A stretch of DNA of 64,000 bases from Gautieria morchelliformis (taxonomy: Eukaryota > Basidiomycota > Agaricomycetes > Gomphales > Gomphaceae). The notes under the pieces were generated by a model. That model made no database searches. It was given only the letters and a program-made list of their open reading frames with translations, and was not told where the DNA came from. Of this stretch, positions 1-8,148 are shown piece by piece (within the stretch, counting starts at the first letter, position 1; each line of letters starts with the position of its first letter). A program made the translations under genes and the position numbers. The stretch is taken from positions 62,001 through 126,000 of the forward strand of contig WHVA01000154.1 in NCBI GenBank assembly GCA_015179125.1, written 5' to 3'.

Positions 1-446
1 GCGCATAAGTGTTGATAGGAGCATCGACGAGTGTTGTACAGAAATGGTTGGAGTGTAAAGCATAAAGCGGACAAAGGAAACAGGTCTTAGAAGTGGATAG
101 GGGATGTGGTCTAGCTACAGACAGGGTCAGCTCATCGCATCATGTCCCTTGATTGGGTCACGTGACTTGGGGATGTGTGGCACTTGGGTCGGGTTCGGCA
201 TGCTTGGGTAGGGTCTATAGGGGTGTTCTGGACTGTCATGGCATATGGTGTGTACTCCTGTGATATCGGGGTGATCGGAGGTGTGGATTGGGTTGGGTCG
301 AGTTGATATGTCTGGGTTCGGCGATCTTGGGGATAGGTTATAGTGATGCAGGTGCATTCGGTTGTATATGGACGAGTTGATTTGGGGTTGGAATCGTGTT
401 GATATAATTACCGTGTCGATATGATATTTCTTTGGTATTTCCAACA
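1..446 (+). repeat. LTR, 5'-truncated by window edge (family L2)
   Basis: This stretch aligns throughout with 61190-61633, the 3' part of a complete solo LTR at 60897-61633. Shared blocks include the GACAGGGTC segment, the CCCTTGAT-GGGTCAC segment and the final TTTCC...CAACA end. The copy is clearly diverged. It ends in CAACA at 446, after which an acidic reading frame begins. Because the 5' end lies outside the window I cannot tell a solo LTR from a full element, and the duplicated target (predicted CCAGG, 447-451) cannot be tested. No protein is encoded here; the ORFs crossing it are chance frames. Confidence 0.8.
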
Positions 447-789
447 CCAGGAACCTGAGGAGGATGAAAGTTCTTCTGAGGAAGAACTCACTCCACCACC
501 ATCTCACTACTCCTCGGACATCTCCTCTGCGCACACACCCAATGAGGCAACCCATGGTAACCCTGAAGCCACGGACTCAGAATCAGAGGAAGAGAATGAT
601 AGTGACGGCCTCTTGGGTGACGAATACGAAAACAAATCCTCACATGGTCCCATCACCTCCATTTCTGATTCCCAGGACGAGGAAGAAGACATCACACCTG
701 GTCGTGCTAAGACCACAGACAGTGGCGACATTGATGCTACCGATGTCAGCAGCGATGATAACGACACGCCAGCTAGGAAAAAGAAATGA
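447..789 (+). pseudogene. Acidic low-complexity C-terminal coding fragment
   Basis: An open frame leaves the LTR at 447 and runs to a TGA at 787-789, giving about 113 residues. They are extremely rich in Asp, Glu, Ser and Thr and end in a short basic tail (ARKKK). The apparent ATG at 421 lies inside the LTR and is probably not the native start; more likely the LTR cut an exon whose 5' part is left of the window. Acidic tails of this type occur in nuclear and chromatin proteins and in some fungal transposon-associated proteins. I do not recognise the family and assign no function. Confidence 0.35.
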
Positions 790-882
790 CAGGAGCTTTA
801 TTGTGAATTTACTTGGGCTGAGCCAAGTCACAGTATCGATCCGATCCTTCCAATCCCTAAGCCCGATGGTACAGGAGGGCGT

Positions 883-1200
883 TGTCAGGGGACACCCTGT
901 TTTCCATTTCCAGTTCCGACTCCATTTCTGACTCCAGGTCCAGTTCCGATTCCATCTCCGCCTCCGCTTTCGGAAATGATTCCGCTTCTGGGAGAACTTC
1001 CACCAGTTCTGTTCGCTTTGCCAGTTCCACTCCAATTTCTGACTTCCACTCTCGGAACAGTCAGAAATCAAGCGACTTGCGTAATAGGTGGCATCAAGGG
1101 TCAATCAAGGGTCAGGGAGGTCAGGAGGATGCAGGGTTGATGGCGGGTGCCAAGTGTTGTCCCTGGCTGCGCAGCGTAGTATAATACGGGCTCGCTGACA
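883..1200 (+). repeat. LTR-like block, TTCCGACTCC-rich (family L3)
   Basis: The block begins TGTCAGGGGACACC and ends GCTGACA, giving 5-bp inverted termini. A purine-rich CAGGAGGGCG tract, which could be a polypurine tract, lies just before it. The body is a degenerate string of TTCCGACTCC/TTCTGACTTCC words. The reverse complement of about 50070-50305 shows the same order of words and the same CATCC..GGGTCAGGGAGG segment, and an LTR start TGTCAGGGGAACC is seen on the minus strand at 44921. The flanks (GGCGT, TTGGG) do not match, so no target duplication supports a solo LTR. Confidence 0.5.
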
Positions 1201-1651
1201 TTGGGGGTCCTTAGACTTTTCTCTTTGGATTTCCCCTTGTCAGTTGTGTGGTAGTGTGATCTCCACAACCATCCAGGGTTGCCCTTACAGGCGTGATTAT
1301 AGCATTAGGAAGATGATCGGCCTGGGATCCAATCACCAGGACGACGCCAACACATATAAAGATATATTGGTAATATTTTATCTCACTACTATACTTACCT
1401 TTTATAGACTAACACAGCTGTCTTGTACCCAGTGTTCTGTGCATTCTCACTGCAGCAAGAATCTTGATCTCTCCCTCCCAATGCGCAAGCCAATAAAGGC
1501 CAAAATGGTTTTGGTCATGTTATTGGAGGAGGAAAGGACAGTTTCAATCAGGACAATCTCATTTCTCATTGTTCTTATCACTCACCTTATTTTCCCATCA
1601 TTCCAAGTCGAGTCGAGGCGCAGACATGCGTGCCACTGAGTTAAGAGTTCA
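1201..1651. other. Intergenic stretch, nothing recognised
   Basis: No conserved protein, tRNA, LTR terminus or tandem array is visible here. The reading frames present are short and lack recognisable motifs. The right end is the pre-insertion flank of the SINE, carrying its left target-site copy at 1652-1663. Confidence 0.5.
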
Positions 1652-1663
1652 TTCATGCCTACT

Positions 1664-2088
1664 TTTTTTTTTTTTTTTTGAATTCCGTTTATTATACTGC
1701 CACCTTGGGGCCGTGCCCTATATAGGCAGTCTCTACCAGGAACGCGGAATAGAGTAATCAAAGTGTTTTACATGCTAGGGTATCGTAGTTACCGAAGTAA
1801 GCCAGAGATATGCTGGCACCAACATAGGATACTTCCTGTTTGTTTACAATGCCTAATCACCTTAGATACATAACAGTACCGGTCAGTTTCAGTAGGTCTT
1901 ATATGCCGTATGGAAGTCCAGGAGCCTCATAATCCTAACATTTGTCAACACCTATCAGTGGGGCGAAACATTGTAGTAATTACTGCTACAAATGTGGAGG
2001 GGGGGGATTCGAACCAGAGGCTCTCCCTTCGCATTATCCCAAACGGGCGCTTGGTGTGGGTTATTTCCACCTGTGCTAACCCACCCCC
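1664..2088 (-). mobile_element. tRNA-derived SINE with 12-bp target duplication
   Basis: On the minus strand the element starts with a tRNA-like head. A box-A match (TAGCACAGGTGG) lies at 2078-2067 and a perfect box B (GGTTCGAATCC) at 2015-2005, the two RNA polymerase III promoter blocks. A body of about 330 bp unrelated to tRNA follows, and the element ends in a homopolymer (A-run on the minus strand, T-run at 1663-1679 on plus). It is flanked by the identical 12-bp direct repeat TTCATGCCTACT at 1652-1663 and 2089-2100. Head, body, A-tail and long duplication together are diagnostic of a SINE mobilised by a LINE. No partner LINE is visible in the window. Confidence 0.88.
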
Positions 2089-2100
2089 TTCATGCCTACT

Positions 2101-2517
2101 ATCGAGTCGAGTCGTCATTCCACTGGTCTGACATCATTTATGAAGAGATTAGTCACATAGGAGCTGGTGCATCACTATTGACATCATTATGCTCCTATCC
2201 CTAAGTAGCATCATATTTCACATGATTATTTCCCCCTATCCTACACTGCTTAAATACTTGGACTCTACAATAGAATAAAACAGCGACTTTACGATCTTTT
2301 TCCTCAGCAAGCTTCGAGTTTACAGCTGCACTGGACCATTTTCGTTTCCTCCTCATTCTCAACCTCAGAATTTCTAATCATAAATCTCAATTCTTATTCC
2401 ACTATTACCATTATAAAGCTACCACCACTCGACCCCACCGCTGCAATATTAGGTCGAACTCAAAGTATGTAACCAATTTTTCGTATATTGCATACTTCTA
2501 TTGTGACTGTATCAAGG
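2101..2517. other. Unassigned flank, possible intron-rich gene remnant
   Basis: AT-rich sequence without a clear protein signature. Its right end looks like the intron upstream of the exon starting near 2518. I see no LTR termini, tRNA or repeats. Confidence 0.4.
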
Positions 2518-2611
2518 TATGCAAGGATTTTCCCTTGCTTAGAAACTTCGCTGGCGGCTGGCCAGTTCATGCGCTTATTCAACAATACCTCAAGAACACT
2601 ACGGAACAGGC

Positions 2612-3884
2612 TGTCATGACACGTCTATTTCCCATACTCAGATGCTCAGTTCTCCTATTTTCTCACTCCACCTTCGTGTTCATTCTGATCGCCATTGTCA
2701 TGTTCGACAACCGATTCTCGCTGTTTGCGCCAATTACCATAGCCACGCCGTCAAACGCACGATCGACATCTTTGAACTGACTTGGCAGTCATCGCTGGGT
2801 CTACCACCTCCTCTGCTCGACCCTCTTCGGATGGTGTTCTGGTAAGTGGATTGTCATGACCTTTGTATTTCCTGCACCTTGTTATCCCCATTTCCCCTTT
2901 TGCTACTCCTCCCCAGTGTTCGCTCGGCTTCGCCCTCCACCTCGACCTTTCCTCCTCTGTGTCACCTCTGTTCACCCTTCCTCATGTTTCGCTGAACGAC
3001 CATTCGCTGCTCGATCATTCGCCAGCAGGCACACCATCAAATCACGATCGACATCCCTATCCGGCATGATGGCTCGTCAGTAACTCCATCAGCTTCTCGA
3101 TCCAACCCCCTTTTGGTGTTCATATGAGCAGGGTGCGTTCACGGGACGTCCTACACGTGGGTCGTGTGGGATCAACCCAGTAGATGAAGAACCCGTGCAG
3201 GGCAGTGTATATGCAGGCCCCAAGACATGATTTCGTACACAGGTGTCTTTGCCACCTTTGCCCTCCATCGTTTCATGTTCTCCCTCTTCTCTCATTCTAT
3301 TGTATGTTTATTTCATTTATGTTGTATCATGACTGCGCACCCCTATCCAACCCTGACTCGTGACAGCCTCTTTCCTATTCGCTGATACCTTACGAGCATT
3401 CGATATAAGTAGTTTACATTCGCATGTATATTCCCCAGTTCAATTATCATACGTCGTTCATCTTGTGCAGCTTTGACCTCGCTGTGGTCATCGTCTTAAG
3501 CCTTCTCTTAGAGATTTCCATCTTCGACTAGCAGAGGACTTAGGCGCCACTGGTGAGTTCTCATACTTCATCTTCGTTACCTTAGCCTTCGAACCATTTT
3601 CTGTGCTGTTGGCGAAGGGCTCCAAAGCAGCACATTCGCCAGCGAAGGGATTGTCGAGACTTAGACAGCCCTTCCATGAGACCTTGCATGTTACATCGTC
3701 AAGAGCCACGGGCTATTTCGCTACGACTGTAGATAGGGTGAGACCTGTTCGGGCAACCCTCTTACCTTGTGAACATTCATTGGTTCACCTATTCGCCGAA
3801 TGGCATCCTTATTCACACAAGTTATTCGGGCATTTGCTGTGTTCACTAATACATGATATTAACGCCTAAAAACCAATCTTGACA
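2612..3884 (+). mobile_element. Solo LTR, family L1 copy 1
   Basis: The termini are TGTCA...TGACA, and the 5-bp duplication CAGGC flanks the copy at 2607-2611 and 3885-3889. It is 1273 bp long with no internal region, so it is a solo LTR left by LTR-LTR recombination. It shares order and wording with copies at 19189-20413, 42568-43839 (reverse), 45287-46308 (reverse) and 47842-48873 (reverse). A TATA-like GATATAAG near 3400 suggests that plus is the transcriptional orientation. The small ORFs inside are not conserved between copies. Confidence 0.92.
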
Positions 3885-4074
3885 CAGGCTCAAAAATCGG
3901 CCTTGCGCCAGGCTGCACAAGCGGCCACCATGCCTGCCACCAGCAGTAACAACCTCACACATGCTCCTCTCCCAGATGCCCCTCATATTTCCACCGCTAA
4001 ATCTCCACCGCTAAATCCAAGTCCAAGAAGAAATCTGTAGCAGCTTCTGTCCAGCCAGCTGCCAAGCTTGTTGA

Positions 4075-4334
4075 GTATTTTTTCTTTTATTTTCGTTGTT
4101 ACCTTACTGATTCACTAGGTCAAGTCCTCAAAGGCTAACCGAGCCCGGGACAATCGCCAGGCAGCCCCCCCAGTTGTCAGCGATGTCCCCATCACCAAGG
4201 TCCATAATTTTTTCTTTTATTTTCGTTATTGCATTAATCATTCACTAGGTCAAGTGCTCAAAGGCTAACCAAGCCACGGACAATTGCCAGGCGGCCCCCC
4301 AGTCGTCAGCGATGTCCCCATCACCAAGGTCCGT
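4075..4334 (+). repeat. Tandem duplication of a 130-bp exon-intron unit
   Basis: Two adjacent units of about 130 bp (4075-4204 and 4205-4334) each hold an intron tail ending TTCACTAG, an exon starting GTCAAGT.CTCAAAGGCTAACC, and the next intron start. The exons differ by a few substitutions and by the length of a C-run (7 versus 6), so they are not both in frame. This is a local duplication in the decayed gene. Confidence 0.75.
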
Positions 4335-5061
4335 GTTTTATTTTTATTTTTATTATATATATGACTCCTAACTTATGATTGTAGGGGACATCCTCTAGCA
4401 AAAGCAAAGTACAGCCCCATCCCAACTTCACTGCTGTTGAGAATCATGAGCGAGATGTCACGCATGATCTGGAGATGCTGGATCTCGGTACCGCCAGCCA
4501 AAGTTCCAAGAGCAAGAAGAAGAAGATGTCCATTGCCATGGCTGCCAGCATGGCCTCAAAGAAGGGGGTCTCCGGCGTGAAGAGGAAGAAGCCAGTCGAG
4601 GACAACGATGGTCCTGGACCGGTGAGTCTAGCTTGCTCGAGTTTTATATTATTATTTTTACTGACGCATAGGCTAGTCTAAACGCTACAAGACACTCGAG
4701 TCAATCCCAATGGTGCATGTATAATCTGGCCTAATCAATCTACATATCTAACCAAGTCCTTCAAGCTGGCCAAGGGCAAGGAAAAGGTTATCTCATGGCC
4801 ATTTGTCGCATGGCCACTCCTGACTCGATTGCAGACCGCTAAGAAAACAAAGGTTGCCAAGGTATTTTCATCATATGCTCGTATACCCTTGCTCACGTGG
4901 ACTCGGTCAGGGTGCTTCAGATAGAAAATCTTCCTGTACTGCCACTGGAAGCTCCGGGGTGAGAAAAACAAAACGCCAGGTATGTCTCAAGTATCTCTGC
5001 CTTCTCTCTCTCTCTCATATTCCCTCTCTCATATTCCCTTCACAGCCGGTCCCGTCTGCTA

Positions 5062-5451
5062 CACTGCAGGCATATAAAAGTTTTCTTGTTTGAAAAACTG
5101 TTGAAAAAACTGTAAAGATTTTCCAAGTATTTTCAGTGTTTTTTATGTAAAAAAAACTATAATAAAATTTTGTGTTTATATTAGAATTTGTTGAGCAAGA
5201 AAATTGTAAAAAAATTCAAAGTTTTTTTCAGGATTTTTTATGTGTTTTCACAAAGAAACTTATAAAAACACATAAAAAACCCTGCAAAAAACTTTTAAAC
5301 TTTTTTTACAATTTTCTTGCTCAACAAAGTCTAACAAAACACAAAATTTTGTTAAAGTTTTTTTACATTAAAAACACTAAACAAATTTGGAATATCTTTA
5401 GAGTTTTTTGAACAGTTTTTCAGACCAGCAAAATTTTATATGCCTCCAGTG
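5062..5451. mobile_element. Hairpin MITE, CACTG termini, 3-bp CTA duplication
   Basis: The element is 390 bp, AT-rich and almost entirely one long inverted repeat. The left arm (5062 to about 5250) is the near-complement of the right arm (about 5264-5451), with a short unpaired centre. The outer termini read CACTGCAGGCATATAAAA on the left and CACTGGAGGCATATAAAA on the complement of the right. The triplet CTA flanks both sides (5059-5061, 5452-5454). CACTR termini with a 3-bp duplication are the hallmark of the CACTA/CMC superfamily, so this is best read as a non-autonomous CMC-type MITE. It has no coding capacity. Its 3-bp duplication is short and could be chance. Confidence 0.82.
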
Positions 5452-5454
5452 CTA

Positions 5455-6026
5455 GGGCTTGCCGTGATCATCCCTGATACATAGCCATCTTATTACAGTT
5501 ATTGCTGCGTAAAGTATTCTTTTTATTGTCCCATCGCTGAAATTGCCCCTGCTGTTTTTCATGTTTTCACAGTGCTTGATCCTCTCCCACTTGTCATTTT
5601 CGTGTTTGCCTGCATCGTATCGCATACTCATCTGGTGTGCACCGTTTTCCGACCCAGTTACTTTTTCATGTATTTCAGAACTACATTTCAGTAGTATAAT
5701 GCACTGATTTATCTATTTTATAACTGCAATTTTAAGTACAAAAAAGGCAGAAAATCAGTGTAAATTGTTTCTGAAATGGACATTCTCTCTACTAGATTTC
5801 GGGGTCGCGCCAATTGACCGGTGTAATTAAATTCAGATACGCGATCACTTAGATTTGGTACCTTCTGTACTGATTTATCGGTACGTAATGTACTTAACAT
5901 AAGTGCTCGGTCTTCCTGCAGTGGGAAGGTCAAATTCCAGCTGAGATCCAAACAGTACGCTCAATTTGAGCACCTCGGCTCGATTCGAGCTAGCAAGGCT
6001 ACAAATTGAATTGGAATTAGCGAGAA
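5455..6026. other. Flank between MITE and Copia-1
   Basis: No recognisable gene. The first part continues the sequence interrupted by the MITE; the rest is the pre-insertion flank of Copia-1, ending in its target copy TGTCG at 6027-6031. Confidence 0.4.
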
Positions 6027-6031
6027 TGTCG

Positions 6032-6376
6032 TGTAAGAATATATGAACTATATGATAATGCTCAGTGCTTGCTTCGATGCAAAGTACTAATGATATTTTA
6101 CCTATACGATAATGCTACAAAGCGTATAGATGAGCTAAAGTGAATGCGAGACTAATAATGCTTTTCTTACCTCAGTGCTTGCTTCGATGCAAAGTACTGA
6201 GGTAGAGTGAAGAAAATACTAGCTACTTATAGTTCCTAAAGAACAATAAGAATTAACTACAATAAGGACATTTGGACAAAGGAAAACATAGAACAATGGG
6301 ACTGCGCATGCTTTGTCACAATGGGGTGACACAGGGTGATGCGGTTTGCCATTATGCTTACACATTCACTCCTACA
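6032..6376 (-). repeat. Copia-1 3' LTR (longer copy)
   Basis: The ends are TGTAAGAATATATGAAC and CACTCCTACA on the plus strand. Compared with the other LTR it is 120 bp longer: a segment bounded by two copies of CAGTGCTTGCTTCGATGCAA is present here and absent at 10821-11045, together with a small GGGTGA-type indel. Either this LTR gained a duplication or the other lost one by recombination between the direct repeats. Confidence 0.9.
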
Positions 6377-6383
6377 CTCCCCC

Positions 6384-8079
6384 TCAAACCGTAGTCAGCC
6401 CTAGTTCAACCGCGAAGTGCTTTACCTTTGCAGAAGGCAACCCTTTGGTAAGTGTATCTGCTACCATGTCATCGGTCAGGCAATAAACTAATCGAATTGC
6501 GCTTTTCTCAATGATCCATCGGATAAAATGGTATCGCACGTCGATGTGTTTGGTTCTGGCGTGATACAGATGGTCTTTGGCAAGCGTGATGGCGGATTGG
6601 TTGTCAGAAAACAGCGTGGTGGGTGACATTTTTTCATCGAAAAGTTGTTCAATCAGTGACCAGAGCCATAAGGCCTCTTTCGCGGCGTGAGCAGCAGCTA
6701 CGTATTCGCTTTCCATCATGGATAGGGACACAATTGTCTGACGCTTTGCACTCCAGGATACGGCTCCACCGTTGATGATGAACGCGTATCCTGAGATTGC
6801 ATGTCTGTCTTCGGCCATACTGCCATCGGCATCGGCGTATCCGATTAATTCGTTCTTCATATGTCCGTAAGTCAACCATAGGTTCATAGAGCCTTTTAGG
6901 TACTGAAAGATTCGTTTAACAGCACTCCAGTGACCGGGGGTGAACTTGGTCAAATACCTGGATACAGCTTGTACGGCGAAGGCGATGTCAGGGCGGGTTC
7001 CGAGGGCGGCATACATGAGCGATCCAACAGCCTCCCTATAAGGTATGTCTGGAATTCTAGCCCATTCAGCCATGGTTTTAGGGTTTGGCGACATGGAGAG
7101 GAGTAGGCCACGGTCCATCGGCATAGATACAGGTTTGAGATCTTCAAAATTATACCTTCGTATAATTGACTCTATGTAGGACCGTTGTGAAAGGTGTATG
7201 GTTCGTCTCTCTCTGTCCCGTTTAATTTCGATGCCTAATAGCCAATGCAGCTCGCCGAGGTCAGTGATTTCAACATGCTTTGAGATTCCGGTTTTGAATT
7301 GCTTTACCGCCATATCTGACGTCGCAGCAATAGTGCAATCGTCAACATGTACCAGGACGATCGTGAGCGCATTGTATGTGCATCGAAAGAAAACGGCCTG
7401 ATCTACGTCACAGCGGGAGAAGAGTAACTTGGTGAGCATGATGTCAACAAGTTTTTGGTACCAACGACGACCGGACTGCTTTAACCCATACAACGTCTTT
7501 TGCAGGAGACAGACCTTTCCCAAGGAGCTTGGTGCAGGATACCCTGGTGGTTGAGACATGTATATAGTTTCTTTGTCGGTGAGTTATCCGTTTAGGTACG
7601 CGCCCTTAATATCGATCTGATGAAGCTCCATGTCGTTCGCAGCGGCCAGCGCTAGTATGATGCGTATTTATTGATGCCAACTTTGCGACTGGAGCAAAGG
7701 TGTCAAAGTAATCGACGCCGGGAACTTGTGAGAAACCTTGCGCGACGAGTCGTGCTTTGTATCGCACAACATTTCCAGCAGCGTCCTTCTTAGCTCGAAA
7801 CACCCATTTGGATCTGACAATGTTCACACCGCTTGGAGCATCGGTGAGTCTCCAGGTACCAGCCTCACGGAGCACAGCTAACTCCTCATGTATGGTGGAC
7901 TCCCATAGGTGCCAGTCAGGCCGTCGTTTTGCTTCGGCCAAGGTTCGAGGTTCGATAGCCTCGACCTCGCTGGTTTCAGCTACGAGTACGTACCCATCGA
8001 CTTCATCGGCTACCATCATCCAGTTGGCTGTCCCTTCTCCTTCCAGCATCTCCAGCACTTTTTCAATGATGGAAGGCAT
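6384..8079 (-). pseudogene. Copia-1 pol, reverse transcriptase and RNase H part
   Basis: Minus-strand reading from 8079 gives the start of a copia reverse transcriptase (SKWVFRAKKDAAGNVVRYKA, GVDYFDTFAPVAKLASIN). A frameshift near 7670 and a TAA at 7586-7584 follow. The rest resumes from 7559 with YGLKQSGRRWYQKL and the catalytic motif VLVHVDD. RNase H includes GYADADGSMAEDRHAISGYA, the MESEYVAAAHAAKEALW block, the DNQSAITLAKD motif and RTKHIDVRYHFIR. The C terminus stops six bases before the polypurine tract. The TGA at 8151-8149 separates it from the upstream gag-integrase frame, with which it is in phase. The enzyme would copy element RNA into cDNA in cytoplasmic particles; this copy is inactive as written. 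Confidence 0.9.
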
Positions 8080-8148
8080 TTGTACTCCTGTCGGGATGAC
8101 AGGATCAGATGATCGGTGAGAGGATGCTCCATGTCCATCGAGGATATC

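Larger units (their letters stand above)
2518..5700 (+). pseudogene. Decayed multi-exon host-type gene, interrupted by solo LTR and MITE
   Basis: An exon reading (V)CKDFPLLRNFAGGWPV runs into the solo LTR at 2612. When one 5-bp target copy is ignored it continues in the same frame after 3889 (QKSALRQAAQAATMPATSS) to a stop near 4040, so the LTR split a coding exon. The motif LxNFxGGWPVxxLIxxYLKN resembles a repetitive basidiomycete protein family, by recollection of style rather than a confirmed match. Further exon-like blocks lie at about 4119-4200, 4249-4330, 4385-4622 and 4910-4980, with Lys/Ser/Pro-rich coding and introns bounded by GT..TAG or CAG. An exon-intron unit is tandemly duplicated, and a hairpin MITE is inserted at 5062. 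Function unknown. Confidence 0.4.

Noticed and set aside
2005..2088. Possible tRNA gene on the minus strand
   Set aside because: Box A and box B are present, but the cloverleaf does not close into a 3' acceptor; the sequence continues into a SINE body with an A-tail and 12-bp target duplications.
5172..5411. 79-aa Lys/Phe-rich ORF
   Set aside because: It falls inside the hairpin MITE and is an AT-rich chance frame.
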